A stretch of DNA of 64,000 bases, taken from the NCBI GenBank assembly GCA_963693305.1, contig OY855914.1, positions 26,522,972-26,586,971 on the forward strand, in the 5' to 3' direction. The DNA is from Meandrina meandrites. Lineage: Eukaryota; Cnidaria; Anthozoa; Scleractinia; Meandrinidae. Position numbers and translations under genes: made by a program. Below, piece by piece: positions 10,801 to 22,410 of this stretch; within the stretch, counting starts at the first letter, position 1; every line of letters begins with the position of its first letter. Below the pieces are notes generated by a model. That model saw only the letters and a list, made by a program, of their open reading frames with translations, did not search any database and was not told where the DNA came from.

Positions 10801-13800
10801 CTTTCCAACACACTATAAAGCTGGTACTTTTTGCAACGGCTGCCGCTGTCAATCGTATTCACGCCTTGTGGTGGAATCTTAAGCTCGTAAAAGCTCTGTA
10901 GTTTGATTTTCTCTAAGTTGCGGCATTCCCTCTTAACCATATATCCTTTCTGTAAAAGATCCTCAGCAATGTCTTTCTCCTTTTCAGTGATGTGGACATA
11001 TTCCAGCGTTTTAGCTGTTATGTCAGGTATAAGGAAATCATCGTGCATGATTAGAAATCCCGCTCCATCAAGCACAAAACATTCATAGTGGTTTTCCTTG
11101 CACTTTGGGTATGTATCTGTCAGGAGTCTGAAAATATACAACAGATTAGATTACACCACTGTAAGGAACGCTACTCAATACACTTTGTCAGGTTTCTCGC
11201 CATTTATCCAGTACTGATTGATATCTCTAGGTCAACTCTTCGCAGAGCAATGGTAAAGCGTCTGGCCAATAAACATGCAAACAAAACAAAACAAAACAAA
11301 GAGAGTTGAAGAAAACGTTATGTTTTATTGACCTGCCATGGAAGCTCATGGAGCTTTTTTTGGAATCCCATTTTGCAAACGAAAAAATTCTATATAGTTG
11401 TAATGATAAACGTTTTTTTTTCTAATAACGCCCTAAGACAAATGCATTTTTAAACGCCTGCCACTACCTATAGTCGTGTTCCGAAATAATTCTATCCTAT
11501 AATAATAATAGATCCACAGACTCACTTTTGAAAGTATGATAAAGGAAAGTCAGCTCCCATGACTCCAATAACATTATCACTTGTGGTGTGCTGGCTGTTT
11601 ACCTCTCCACGGTAAATGGTGTGGGCAGCGGTTATCACCACCCCTGCACCAAAGGCGTCTATGTATGGCGTGGAGAGGGCAACCAATCCCGTGTTGCTTA
11701 GCGCGGTGTGGTACCTAAATGACAAGATTCGTAAATGAAATGATATTGATATGAGTCTTTTAATAATACGGATCATAAGGATTTTGGTCAAACATGTTTG
11801 TTTTCGGTGATTGTGATTGGTCAAAAATTATAAACATGGTAAGAGAAAATGAAATCAATTTATTGGTTCAGTCTGTTAGCCAATCGTGGCCCTGGCAACA
11901 ATCTAAACCTGTATATTATGTTCGCCCTTTACAGATAAATAATTTACCAAGGTCTTTTCCTTGGGTCGTAGGATTTCGCCAGTGAGGTCCCAGGTGTCAT
12001 TCTGAATACGCCATTGGCTGTGCCAATATATCTCCAAACAAGGTACTTTGTGTAGTCCTTCTTTTCTTGAAACCAAATGTCCTCGACCTTTCTTGTAGCT
12101 ATAACTGTGTCACGAATGCCTTGTTTGAATCCGGGGTTGCTGCCTCCGCCAGTCATATATCTTTTGTAGTCCTCTATGTCAGATAACGTTTCGTCCAATC
12201 CAAGGTAGGTGTATGGGTCCGTAAAGGCTTCTGCACTAAACTTCACAACTGTCGAATCTACAATAATAATAATAATAATAATTATTGATAATAATTTCTT
12301 TCTCCAAACCTCCATTTTTTTGCTGTCAATGATTTTTCTTCTTTAATTTTGGAAGGGGTTCTAGTTCATTAGCTGACTCATTGACGGGGAGAAGGACTTA
12401 CGTCAAAGTATAAATCAATAAATACAACATCATTGATGTCAGAGTCACCTAAAAGCAGCATTAAAAAATAAAAACAAATGTAACGCACGAAATGTTATTT
12501 TGTGGATAGCAGATTTAATAGAATAGGAGTTAAAAGAAAAAGAGACACAGTAAATAAACCTTTCAAGGCATTTTTGGTAAACCAAGACAGCAATTTGGTC
12601 CATTTTCAGATATGATATTGCAATCATATGGTATTTTACACATTTTCTACTGACCTTTCGCAGCATATCTGGAAAAGTGAACACAAGGGTCATCAGGGTT
12701 GATTACGTCCAAGCGATGGTACAAGAACTTGAAACCTGTGTGATTCGGCGCAAAATGAAAGAAATAAGTTGCAAATATTTTGAAGGCAGTTTTTAGGCAG
12801 TTATATCGCATTTCACACGTTAAAGCGGTTTCGTCATGGATTTTGATAGATTATTGAGCAGCGAAAATAAGAAAAATAGGAAACATAAAAGTAATGGTCC
12901 ATTTTTATTAACAACCTGCTAGCTACCCTCTTTGACTGCCAATCGATGCCTTGGATGGTAATGCATTACAACCTGAAAAATTCAAGCTTAACTTTTCAAG
13001 TTGTTTCCCCGTGTCTTAAAAACCGTGGTTTGATTTCTCTCCGCAAACTAAGGTTACGTCTTTCTTTAGATGTTAAAAGATGTCTTCATGCATAGATTAG
13101 GTTGCCTACCACTTAATTTCGGAATAGTTTAGACCAAATATCTTTAGAAAAATCCCTGTAACGTAGCTCCTTTAAGTTTCTTCATACACCTTGTTCATAA
13201 ATGGCAGAGCACGCGGAAGAGTTTGGGTCGAGTACATGAAAGCGAGGCAAGTGAGGCTTCGTTTCGAATACACCCCATTCATGTTTGAATTACTTACCGA
13301 AAGGAACCGATTGACTTCCCAGAATATCGTCCTTGTCGCCATCTGCTACCACAATTCCAACGGTGAAATTTGTCTCTTCAACTGGCAACCAGTGATAAGT
13401 TGATGGGACCTCCACAACTGTAACTCCTTCTTTAACTTTGCCACCACGAGCCAGGAAACGTTTTGATGTAATATTTTTCTGCCCAGATCCACCACTTATA
13501 GAGGGAAAGCAACTTGATTAGTGTTTTGATATATGTCAGCTATTTAACAATAACTCTGTGAACTCGTGATTTCCACTGAGTGGTAGTTGCAGTAGTTGGC
13601 GAGGGACGAATTCCCGGGTAGACCATCAAAATTGCAAGAAACGAGAATCTGCAGTCATTTTTAATACAGACCAGTGGTCGATTAACTAGACATCAAAAAC
13701 CGATAAAACAGGACAATTAAAGGTTTAGTTGCGTCATAATTCTCGAAACCGATTTTCCTTTCTCCTGAGCTTAGCCAATCAGACTGTGAGTTAAACCCAC

Positions 13801-14355
13801 TGCAGTTCCATTCATCTTTCTGCATCTTTTTTTTCCTTACTTATTTGTTATATGCGACTGCCATGACTTCCAAGGTTCTTACTTTTTTATAGAGTCAAAT
13901 ACAGAATAAAAATCCGTTTCTGGTTCTAAGGCTGTGATGTCCATAAAAATGGGGTCACCATATGCGTCAGAAGGAGCTGGCAGAAGGGGATGCATCATGG
14001 TCCTTCCTGAGCTGTCTGTCATGAAAGCATAACTTGACTGTCCTTTTTGAAAGTAGGTGACATCAGAAAGAAGGTCTTCCATGCTAATATCTGTGCCAAC
14101 AACGCCGATGAATTTGCCTTGGTGATAACAAGGTAGTGTAATGGATGTCAACAGACCTGTCGGCACAAAACGGATGTTAACAGAAGGGTTACTTTGGGAT
14201 GCTTATGAATGAGAACATGCGATCATGAAACATGGTACAAGATATACTTAAAAGAAAAACGTATCTGCTCTATGGGGGTACGCTTTATAAAACCATTTGC
14301 CATAATGTTTACCCACCCTGAAATTTTGAGAACTTTTTACCTCCATCATACTAGC

Positions 14356-14389
<34 letters not shown>

Positions 14390-17300
14390 GCTACTAGAGG
14401 ACTATTAGTAATAGTCATCGAGTAGCGAAATTCGTGACGCTTTCTTTTGTTGTATTCCCAAATAAATCTTTCTTCAACTTGCATTTGCTAACTTTATTGC
14501 TTTTTCTGTCCGACTAATTGGGTGATACTAAAACAACTAGACCCTTCTCCCTCAAGGGCCATGGGTCAATAGCCCATTCGGCTTCGCCTCATGGGCTACG
14601 GAACTAATTGTTAACTAGACGTTTTACGAGTAGTCAGTTCCGTCCGGGTTTTTCTAGACATGCTTTGAGTCAAGCAGCCTTAAAAACGTAAGTAGTGCTC
14701 GTATAGATAGCATCAGTTCTTCGAAATTGTGAAACTCTTTGATCTGAACGTGGCCGAGATTGCTTTAAGGGAACACCTTCTTCAGTGTTCCTTTTAGTTT
14801 ATTTAAGAACGATCTGGCCAAAAGGAAATCTGCAACCTGGTCATTAGCAACCCGATATAAAATCCTTCGTTTATTGTAGTTCAATAACTCTGCGATACAA
14901 AGTTTTATTCTCACATAAACCAGCCAATGTCTTGTATCAACATTTCTTATTCCTTGCTACCTTACCTGTTCCAAAGGCATCAACATAAGGGATGGATACT
15001 ACTGGTTTATCGCGTACAGTGTTTGTTGAGAAGTAATCGTAGTACGTTGCCAGGTCACTTCGTAGGTTTTTAGTGTCTTGTACATAAGTGAACTTTCCGG
15101 CCTTTGAAAAGCGAAAAAACTCAATTACAAAATATTCAATGTAAAGCTCCTTGCTCTGTCACGCACAATAGTCCGGTATTTCTTCATACGGTCACAACGC
15201 AATTCCAGCTAGGATCGCTTTATACGGAAAAGCGAAACAACACAAAACAATGAAGAAACCTTTCATTCTGCTGAGACATTAATAAATGTCTCCCTCTTTG
15301 TTAGCTATATTTTTTAGAACAATTGAAAAAAGTAAGACGAAAATCTTTACCCACATTTTGATTTCTAAATACAGTTCTGTCAGTGGAATCAATGACATCA
15401 CATTACAAAATCGACTGATGAATTCTTATAACCGGAAGGTCCGTTCCTATATTAATATTGTAAAGAACCAAGATTTCATTGGTGTACTTACAGTGACATC
15501 AGGTGCTTTTGGTACTCCATACTCGGCTCCATCTTGTTCAGCAATATCTCGAAGGATTCTTAAGTCCTGCTGCATACCATAGGTCATTATCACGACAGAA
15601 TTGTTAAGCTCTGCGTTCTTCGTTTTAATGGTTTCCATGATTAGTTTTGCTGCGTCGTTTGGTTCACCATCTGTTAAAAAGATAATGACCTTTTTTCTTG
15701 AGGAACCTTCTCCTTCAGATGTGCCCTTTAACAGGTCGAATGCCATTGTAAAGGCCTTGGAATAGGCGGTACCTCCTATGTAAAACGAGGATTAACAAGA
15801 CATAACTGTGTGTTCGTAGATTACAGATAGTTACAACAGTACTGTCAAGTTATACAATTAAAGCAATTTAAAAGCTTCCTCACGGAGTCAGAACAAAACC
15901 TGCTGATGAAGGAACCTATTTTTTTTTATAAAACTGAAGTTTGATTTTCTTTGAGTCATTTAATACATGTTAAGCTAGCTTCCCTCTTGCTGTCTGATTT
16001 ATCGATGCATGAGTTGAAGCAAACTATTTACGCGATTCATCGAAAATCGGGATATGTTATACAAATCAAATTACAAATATTTCCTTGAAGCAGAAATACT
16101 TCGCGCCCTTGAAGTGCCTTCATAGTCCCCTTGATAATTAACTTTAAAATCTTCCTGTATTAACTAGGACATCGTTGGTAGATAACTTCATGGTAAGTAG
16201 AATAAGCATAATAATCACCACTGCATTCATTTAGCGCCAAAAGGCGCTTTACAATGTTAGGTAGATAGCTTAAAACAAAGAAGACTAAAAATAACATCAA
16301 AAAGTGCTTTATAAAATACTACTTATTAAACATGCATAGAGATTGGGGTTTACTGCCCATGCGTACGCGAGAAAAGCTTACAGAGAAAGCTATCTTGTCA
16401 GTTGGAAACAGATTCTACAAGATTTGGTCTTCAATTGAATTTCTATTCCTAGACGTACTGTTCTTAGAATTCTGATAAGGAAATCTTCGTATCAGGCGGT
16501 AGGATTCAATATATCTTCCCCAATAAACGCGTAAAATCGAATTCCTGTTTCCAATTTCTATGCACGAAAATCCACATAAAAAAAATTCATGACTTCTCTT
16601 ATGGTCAACCTTACCTCTAGCAAAAAGTGTGTCAACGTATTCCTTCAAGAATTTTATGTTGATTGGTGTGGCATCTGCTAAACGTTCGCTGTGACAGCCT
16701 CGCCCATCATTGTTATATCCAGTTGGTGTTGCAGCCGCGCTGCTGAATTTCACCAATCCAATCTAAAAAAGAATCGGTTTCGAAGTCAATCATTCAACCA
16801 ATAATTCAGTCGGTCAGTAGGTCAGCTAGTCGGCTAGTCGGTCAGACAGTCAGACAGTCAGCCAGTCAGTCAGTCAGCCAGTCAGCCAGTCAGCCAGTCA
16901 GCCAGTCAGTCAGCCAGTCAGCCAGTCAGCCAGTCAGCCAGTCAGCCAGTCAGCCAGTCAGCCAGTCAGCCAGTCAGCCAGTCAGCCAGTCAGCCAGTCA
17001 GCCAGTCAGCCAGTCAGTCAGTAAGTCAGTCAGTCATTCAGCCAGACAGCTAGTAGGTCAGTGAGTCAGTAAGTCAGCTTTTCGGTCAGCCTGTCAGCCA
17101 ATTGGTCCATTACGTTTACAAAACGGAAAGGTTGGTGGCCGTTTCATTCTACTCGGCTGAGAACCTTAAATTAGTTAACTGTACTTTATGGTATACTTAC
17201 TCTATCCCTTGGGTTCATTGTACTTAAAACTGTTTTTGCAGCCTCCTTGGCCACCACAATCCGATCTCCATGCATTGATCCACTGGTGTCGATAACAAGA

Positions 17301-19976
17301 ACAACATCTTTTGGTTCGGGTGTGGCTGTCTCCACATAAAATGGTCTAAAACGAGGATCATAAGATCTGCAATTTGCCGTATCCTCGAATGCTGGATAAT
17401 TCGCAAGTATGCCATCTTCTGATGCAAAATATTGCCATTTGATAACTTCATTGTTCTGCATATTATACTTCATTTTCTCCAATAAGGAATCAGCTACATA
17501 CTTCCTTGAGATAGGAGCACTCTCAGATACCTTTACGCATAAACTTGCTAAGTCTACTTTATTACGAAATCTTGAATCGTACTCCAGTCGTTTCTCCGAG
17601 TTTGCTATCTCACAGCATTCCGTTTGGTTTGTCGTGGGGGACTTTGGCCAAGAAGATTCGACGGCTTGCTTAAGTGCGCGCACAACGTCAAATCTGGCCT
17701 TAAACTTGTTTGAAACACTTGCTGATAAATGACGGATGAGTGTACTGCCATCTACTGCAGTCTCTGTGAACTGCAAATTGTCAAACTGCTCCTAAATGGC
17801 AATAAATTTTAAAAGAGAATGAAGTGATACAATTACTTTAATACTTATGCTTTTGTTGTTTACCAGATGATATTGAAAAGCACCAAACCTGGTAAACGCA
17901 GGTGGTATGTAGTATTATAACTGAACATAACATAGTACAAACTGGATTAAAAGGTTCGGCCAAGGACATGATAGTACAAAGGGCGAATCCTGATAGTGGT
18001 AGATGGAGGATCTGAAACTGGCGACTCCTGATTACAAGAAAGCACCTTTTTACCACTCGGCCGGCGTGCTATCTGGCCTCTCTCAAGATATATGTATAGA
18101 TATACAGGCAAGTGTTAGCTTCGTAAAAGGCTTAACGCAAAGTTTCATGAGAAATATTCAGATGTTTCAGGTACCTATCGTTAGTCGGCCGCCGGGGGAA
18201 GGGGGAAAGATACAAATGCCCTGGGTGGGACAGTCTACTCAAGAGTTAATATATTAATAACTTCTTTTAATTGCTTTTTCTGGATTTTGTTCTTTTTTTC
18301 TCACTTTTAAGTTTTGAATTTCTTCAGCTTGTTATTTTTCAATAAACTAATTTTTGTTTCTAATGATCTTTTCCTTAAATTAAAGATAGTTTTTTATCAC
18401 GTGTATTTTTAGGTCTTTATTACGTTTTACAATTTATTCTTTCATATCAAATCTTCTCTTTTTATCATTTCTCTATATACTTACTATATATTTTGTTTTC
18501 ATATCAATAGAACTTGACATTTTACTCACATTCTCTCTGACGTTACATTTTGCAATAGATCATAGGGATCATACTTTGTGGAGTTGAGAAAGTTTTTATT
18601 AGTGCAGAACAAACTTGTAGCTTGGCTTAAAAAAGTTATTGTTATTCATTTTAAATTAATATTGGAAAATCGTTTTTGAAGGAGTTGAGATTTCTGGCCA
18701 AATTCTCGGTTGGTAATTACGATTTTCTCGGGAATTTGCGCTAAAGGTTGCGAAGGCAGTCCTATTTCTCTATCATCAGACGGGAGGCCGGGGGCAGGGG
18801 GAGGATTTGACGGCAGAGTATCTGCTCATGCATGCACATCTGTGGACAACCCATTGTAAAGATTGTTGTCATTTCCAAAGAGAACTGGGGGCAAGTAATT
18901 GTTCTAATTCAATTCTACGTACTATCCCTTAACAATTGCTAACAATACACCCAAATGGCCATAATACGGGTATTACATTTAGTCTCAGCTACTGGTCTGG
19001 GTTTGCAGGCTTAATACCATAACTACGAATATACCGCCATAAGAACTCCGACTGACTTGTCACTGTGATACTGACATTATGACCTTAAAGTGAGACATCA
19101 TAGCGACAGGGATATTTTTTTCGGATATTTAGAATACCTCCTGGTTATATCATCTTGACGTTGTGATTTTTCCTTCCAAATTCCAACTGTTACATCGGCG
19201 GATAAAACACTAGGACTCGCGTGTGACCATTTCGTCTTTCTTATTTCGTTTATCATTTAAAAAGGATGAACATTCGTGATCCGCTTTGGTTGCTACTACT
19301 GCAGCTATGACAATGCGTTTACTCACCTTGGGCATCCGATCACGGAACACGTTTATATACTGAAATCTCGGATGGATAGCAATAGATAGTGTTGTATATG
19401 AAAGCACATTAAAGTAGAATAGTAACTGGCAACCTGACAATAAAATTATCCTATGGGCATGCGTTAGATAACTTTTGTAAACAGGATAACATCAATATTT
19501 CGAATGTTTATACGTTAATCTGTTTTTGTGTGCCAAGGCATGACCTCACGATCAAGAAAGAATGATTGTGATAAGCAACTCAGTGGAAAACTTAAGTACA
19601 GCATAGAAAGCTGTTTTTCGAAATAAAAAGAAATCCTTCCTTGTATGTCATTCATCGAGTGTAGAACTATTTTTAGTGACATTTGATAAAGAAACAAATG
19701 ATGTAAACATAAGAGGCTTCGAATTTTCCTATGTATCTTGTTAAAGCTAAAAAAATAAAGTAAATTATTTTACGCTTAACGTAAAGCTTTGTCGTTACTT
19801 TCGTTGATTACCTGAAGAGCGGACACGCCAAGTCCGTCTGTTGCTAGTTTTAAGAGCGTTCGACTGAAAAGCCTTGCGTCAAGTATGTCCAGTGTAAAAC
19901 ATGGACAGTTCAGGGTCGAGAAAAATATTAAAATCACCAGAAGTCGTTTCGGGTGAAGAAACGAGGAGGAAGCCAT
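7838..19976 (-). CDS. CACHD1-like: Copy B: complete VWFA and cache domain-containing protein 1-like gene, 14 exons, 1160 aa
   Basis: Exons, each bounded by AG and GT: 19976-19812, 17791-17201, 16762-16615, 15775-15492, 15101-14966, 14156-13883, 13494-13298, 12735-12655, 12257-11948, 11714-11526, 11127-10787, 10166-10016, 8774-8548, 8226-7838. They sum to 3483 nt with consistent phases and no stop. Signal peptide ~1-27; first Cache half ending RFRPFY (202-207); VWFA with MIDAS DTSGS (223-227), T304 and D337; rest of Cache 1 to ~532; Cache 2 ~625-905 opening with RPWY (727-730); Cys-rich exon 12; PSI-like exon 13; eight Asp (1045-1052); TM ~1060-1080; tail with PPSY. An alternative start 12 codons upstream (20012) is less signal-peptide-like. 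Family members are alpha2/delta-like surface proteins; vertebrate CACHD1 modulates voltage-gated calcium channels and binds Wnt receptors. The ligand here is unknown. Confidence 0.92.
8849..9842. mobile_element. TIR element in intron 13-12 of copy B, hosting a nested element
   Basis: Inverted ends carry TGCCGTTGTTTGAGC...GCGT on the left (about 8856-8882) and the complementary GCGTGACGAGCCAAAAC on the right (about 9806-9822), each next to a C- or G-run. The flanks share TTTCCTTG (8838-8845 and 9846-9853), and copy A has the uninterrupted equivalent near 4478, so it is an insertion. A trace of the same end (GCGTGACGAGC) lies near 36837. No coding capacity is visible. Confidence 0.65.
8941..9423. 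mobile_element. Nested poly-G/poly-C-ended element with 9-bp target duplication
   Basis: The body (8950-9414) begins CCGGGGGGGTCACTCC and ends GAGTAC followed by a long C-run and GGG, so the ends are inverted repeats of homopolymer type. TTGCTTTGA flanks it at 8941-8949 and 9415-9423. Inside, variants of TTAAATAGGGT(AC/AT) recur several times. It resembles a repeat widespread in marine invertebrate genomes; that resemblance is from memory and unchecked. Confidence 0.75.
9862..9925 (-). pseudogene. Relic of the 5' part of exon 13 in copy B
   Basis: About 60 bases match the start of family exon 13 (reads ICPLSATVVSPENV against ICPVPATVVSSEKV in copy A). The splice acceptor is lost (CGCTG where the others have CGCAG) and the remainder of the exon is absent. 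It sits just upstream of the intact exon 13 of copy B, separated by the TIR insertion, so exon 13 was once duplicated here. Confidence 0.65.
16795..17100. repeat. GTCA/GCCA tandem repeat in intron 2 of copy B
   Basis: About 300 bases of CAGT-based tetranucleotides, dominated by an 8-base unit GCCAGTCA in the centre with degenerate edges. It starts about 30 bases downstream of the exon 3 acceptor on the plus strand. Copies C and D carry related but differently organised arrays at the same intron position. Confidence 0.9.
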
Positions 19977-20012
19977 CGTTTCGAAGCGACGATGACTCTT
20001 GGTCGTCTTCAC

Positions 20013-22410
20013 TGCTGAAGACGTTCCTGACGTCCTTGTGTGTTTTCAAAGACGGAAATAATCAGAATGGAGGTTCTTTTGAACGTCCCAGCGATAGTAC
20101 TTTTACGATGACGTTACTTAGCTTTTTCGCCTGTTACTATAGACATAATACACCGTTATTGACATTGATATGATTCACGTGACATTTGATTATAATGCGA
20201 TTTGCATGACTTTTATTCAGAGCCTCGTGTAGCTCACTTAAAAGATATATTCACCTTTTATTGTTCCTCGCTTGGCATTCATTTTGCTCAATCAGTTTCG
20301 TTAATTAAGAAGAAAAACGGCCTTTTTGATCAAAAGTCCACTAAGCTAATAACACAATAGACAGACAAACAGCGGTGATCAACATGATAAAATAATGATA
20401 AAATAATAGTCGTTCTGAAGATGGTTTAACCAGCTAGAATCTCTTCAACAGCTAAACTCCCATCGACAACACGTACATGACTCTGGCTTCTCCAAATACA
20501 TGTTCTTAAACCCCCTGGACGGGTGGAAATCATCCAAAGAGGTATGGGAGTACTATTCTCGAGTTTCTGGGCTAAACCCACTGACAGAGAAATTCTGCAC
20601 TGTGTCGTGACGGAAGGACTTTAAATTCATAATAACTTCCAGTTCGAGAATGAAACCGATTTTGAACAAGGTTCTAGAAAAGCTTGATTAATTAATTACC
20701 GGGCGAAGCTAATGAGACATATTATTATGCTTATGTGTATTGTCCTTCGCAATCATGTTCTGCCATTTCAGTGATTACATGCGAGACACTCTGATCACTG
20801 CAGCCCTGTTGTTCTTGGCGTAAACAACAACACTTTAGGATAAAAGCTCTGGTAAGTCCGAAGATATATGTAGAAGCAAAAGGATAAATGTCCAAGTTGG
20901 AGACACAAATACTCCAGATGTGGCGGCCAAAATCATTTTAATAGCGACAGAGAAGCTAATAGATCTCTTGAAAGAGACAAGATCAATTATTTGTAGCCCT
21001 CATCGCAGAAACGTTTATCAGAACTTGTCGCTTTGTTTTGTCGTGTAAAGCAAATCTTTTCAATCAAATCATCGTACTTTGAACGGAATGGAGAGAGGTA
21101 ATAAACCAATTGGGAGACAACTTATACCTTGATTACAGTGATTTTGCCTTACAAAGTGAATATGCAACAACTTAAGATTTCGTTAACCTTTCCAGTCCTA
21201 TATTCTGGGACTTCCGGTCTTCATGTATGCAGTCGTGAGGTTTCTATATACTGTATTTCTTGTGATTTCTTTGTTCCAAACAGCCAATCAAAAACAATTG
21301 AATTAATTAAAAACTCCCATGTCCCCAGAGCCCTTCGTTTCTCATGCCAAGGTCCCGCCGCCTAATTAAGAAAAGCGAAAAGGGCTATAGGGACGAGAAA
21401 GAAAATACAAAAGAAATTAATGTTTAATGAGTGTCTTTATATCTGATAAAGACACGGCAAAACTTTACGTCCAATTTTCTAGGCCAAAATAAGCCCAAAT
21501 CTAAATATTAGTGGAAGAATGAGATGATCTACATCCTGAGACGATTTTGAAGCCGTTCAATAAATTCGCAGTTCGTGTCAAGTCTAAAACACTCTGCTGC
21601 GCCTCGTGTACTAAACTTGATAAAACACTGCTGCTCGTTTATTACACATTACTTAACATATCAACATATAAAGTAGCAAAACGCATTTGTAGAAAATAAT
21701 TGTGACTGATTTTACCCCAAGTTTATGATCATGCAGGGAATCCCTTAAGGTTTTTAAAAATAATCCAATCAGCTTATTAAAATGAAAACGCATGAATTAA
21801 AGCAAAAAATGTCATTTATTTTACCCCTACTTTACGCAGGGAATCACCAAAGGTTTTTTTTTTAATAATACCAATACCCAACATAACACAGTTCAACCTT
21901 TAGCCATGGCAGAGGTTACATTATAATTTTATGAAAAAGCAAAACGCATACAGTCTTAAAAAATGTTATTGATTTTACCCATGCTTTACAAAGGAATCGC
22001 TAAGGGTTTACCAAAATAATACTTAAATACTAATACTACTATTACAACTCAACCTTTAGCGTATGGTAGAGGCTACATGATTCATGAAAAAGCAAAAACA
22101 AATTATTTGGAAAAAAATCACAGAAATCTAAATGACAAGTATAATGCTTCATAAAAAAAGTTTGACAATTGTTTTTTAAGTTTGTCATCTACAAGCCATC
22201 TTAATTTTTCTATCCAGCTTTGGTTTAATTACAAATTCCAGTGTCACTTCTTTGATGATATACAACTTGGTTAATTATTATATTGAAGTTCTCTTCCACT
22301 TGAAGGAAATTGTATACATTATCAAAAATTGTACTTAAACTGTGCTTCTGCATTTTCACTTAACCTGTACAGCGTAACAAAAAGCACAACTTGTTTTGTT
22401 AATGTCTAGA
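20013..22410. other. Intergenic region between the 5' end of copy B and the 3' end of copy C
   Basis: No gene is supported. It should contain the promoter of copy B just above 20012, but no clear TATA or other core motif can be assigned. The stretch at 21650-22350 has three related AT-rich segments, each with a version of TTCAACCTTTAGC, and is repeated near 56250-56900 and in part near 6000-6260. Confidence 0.6.

Noticed and set aside
16795..17100. CRISPR-like array
   Set aside because: The units are contiguous 4- or 8-base repeats without spacers, in a eukaryotic intron.
19210..19440. Possible extra exon in intron 1 of copy B (good donor, CCCAAG then GTGAGT)
   Set aside because: Exon 1 joins exon 2 in phase 0 without it, and the homologous intron of copy C has no open counterpart with this donor.
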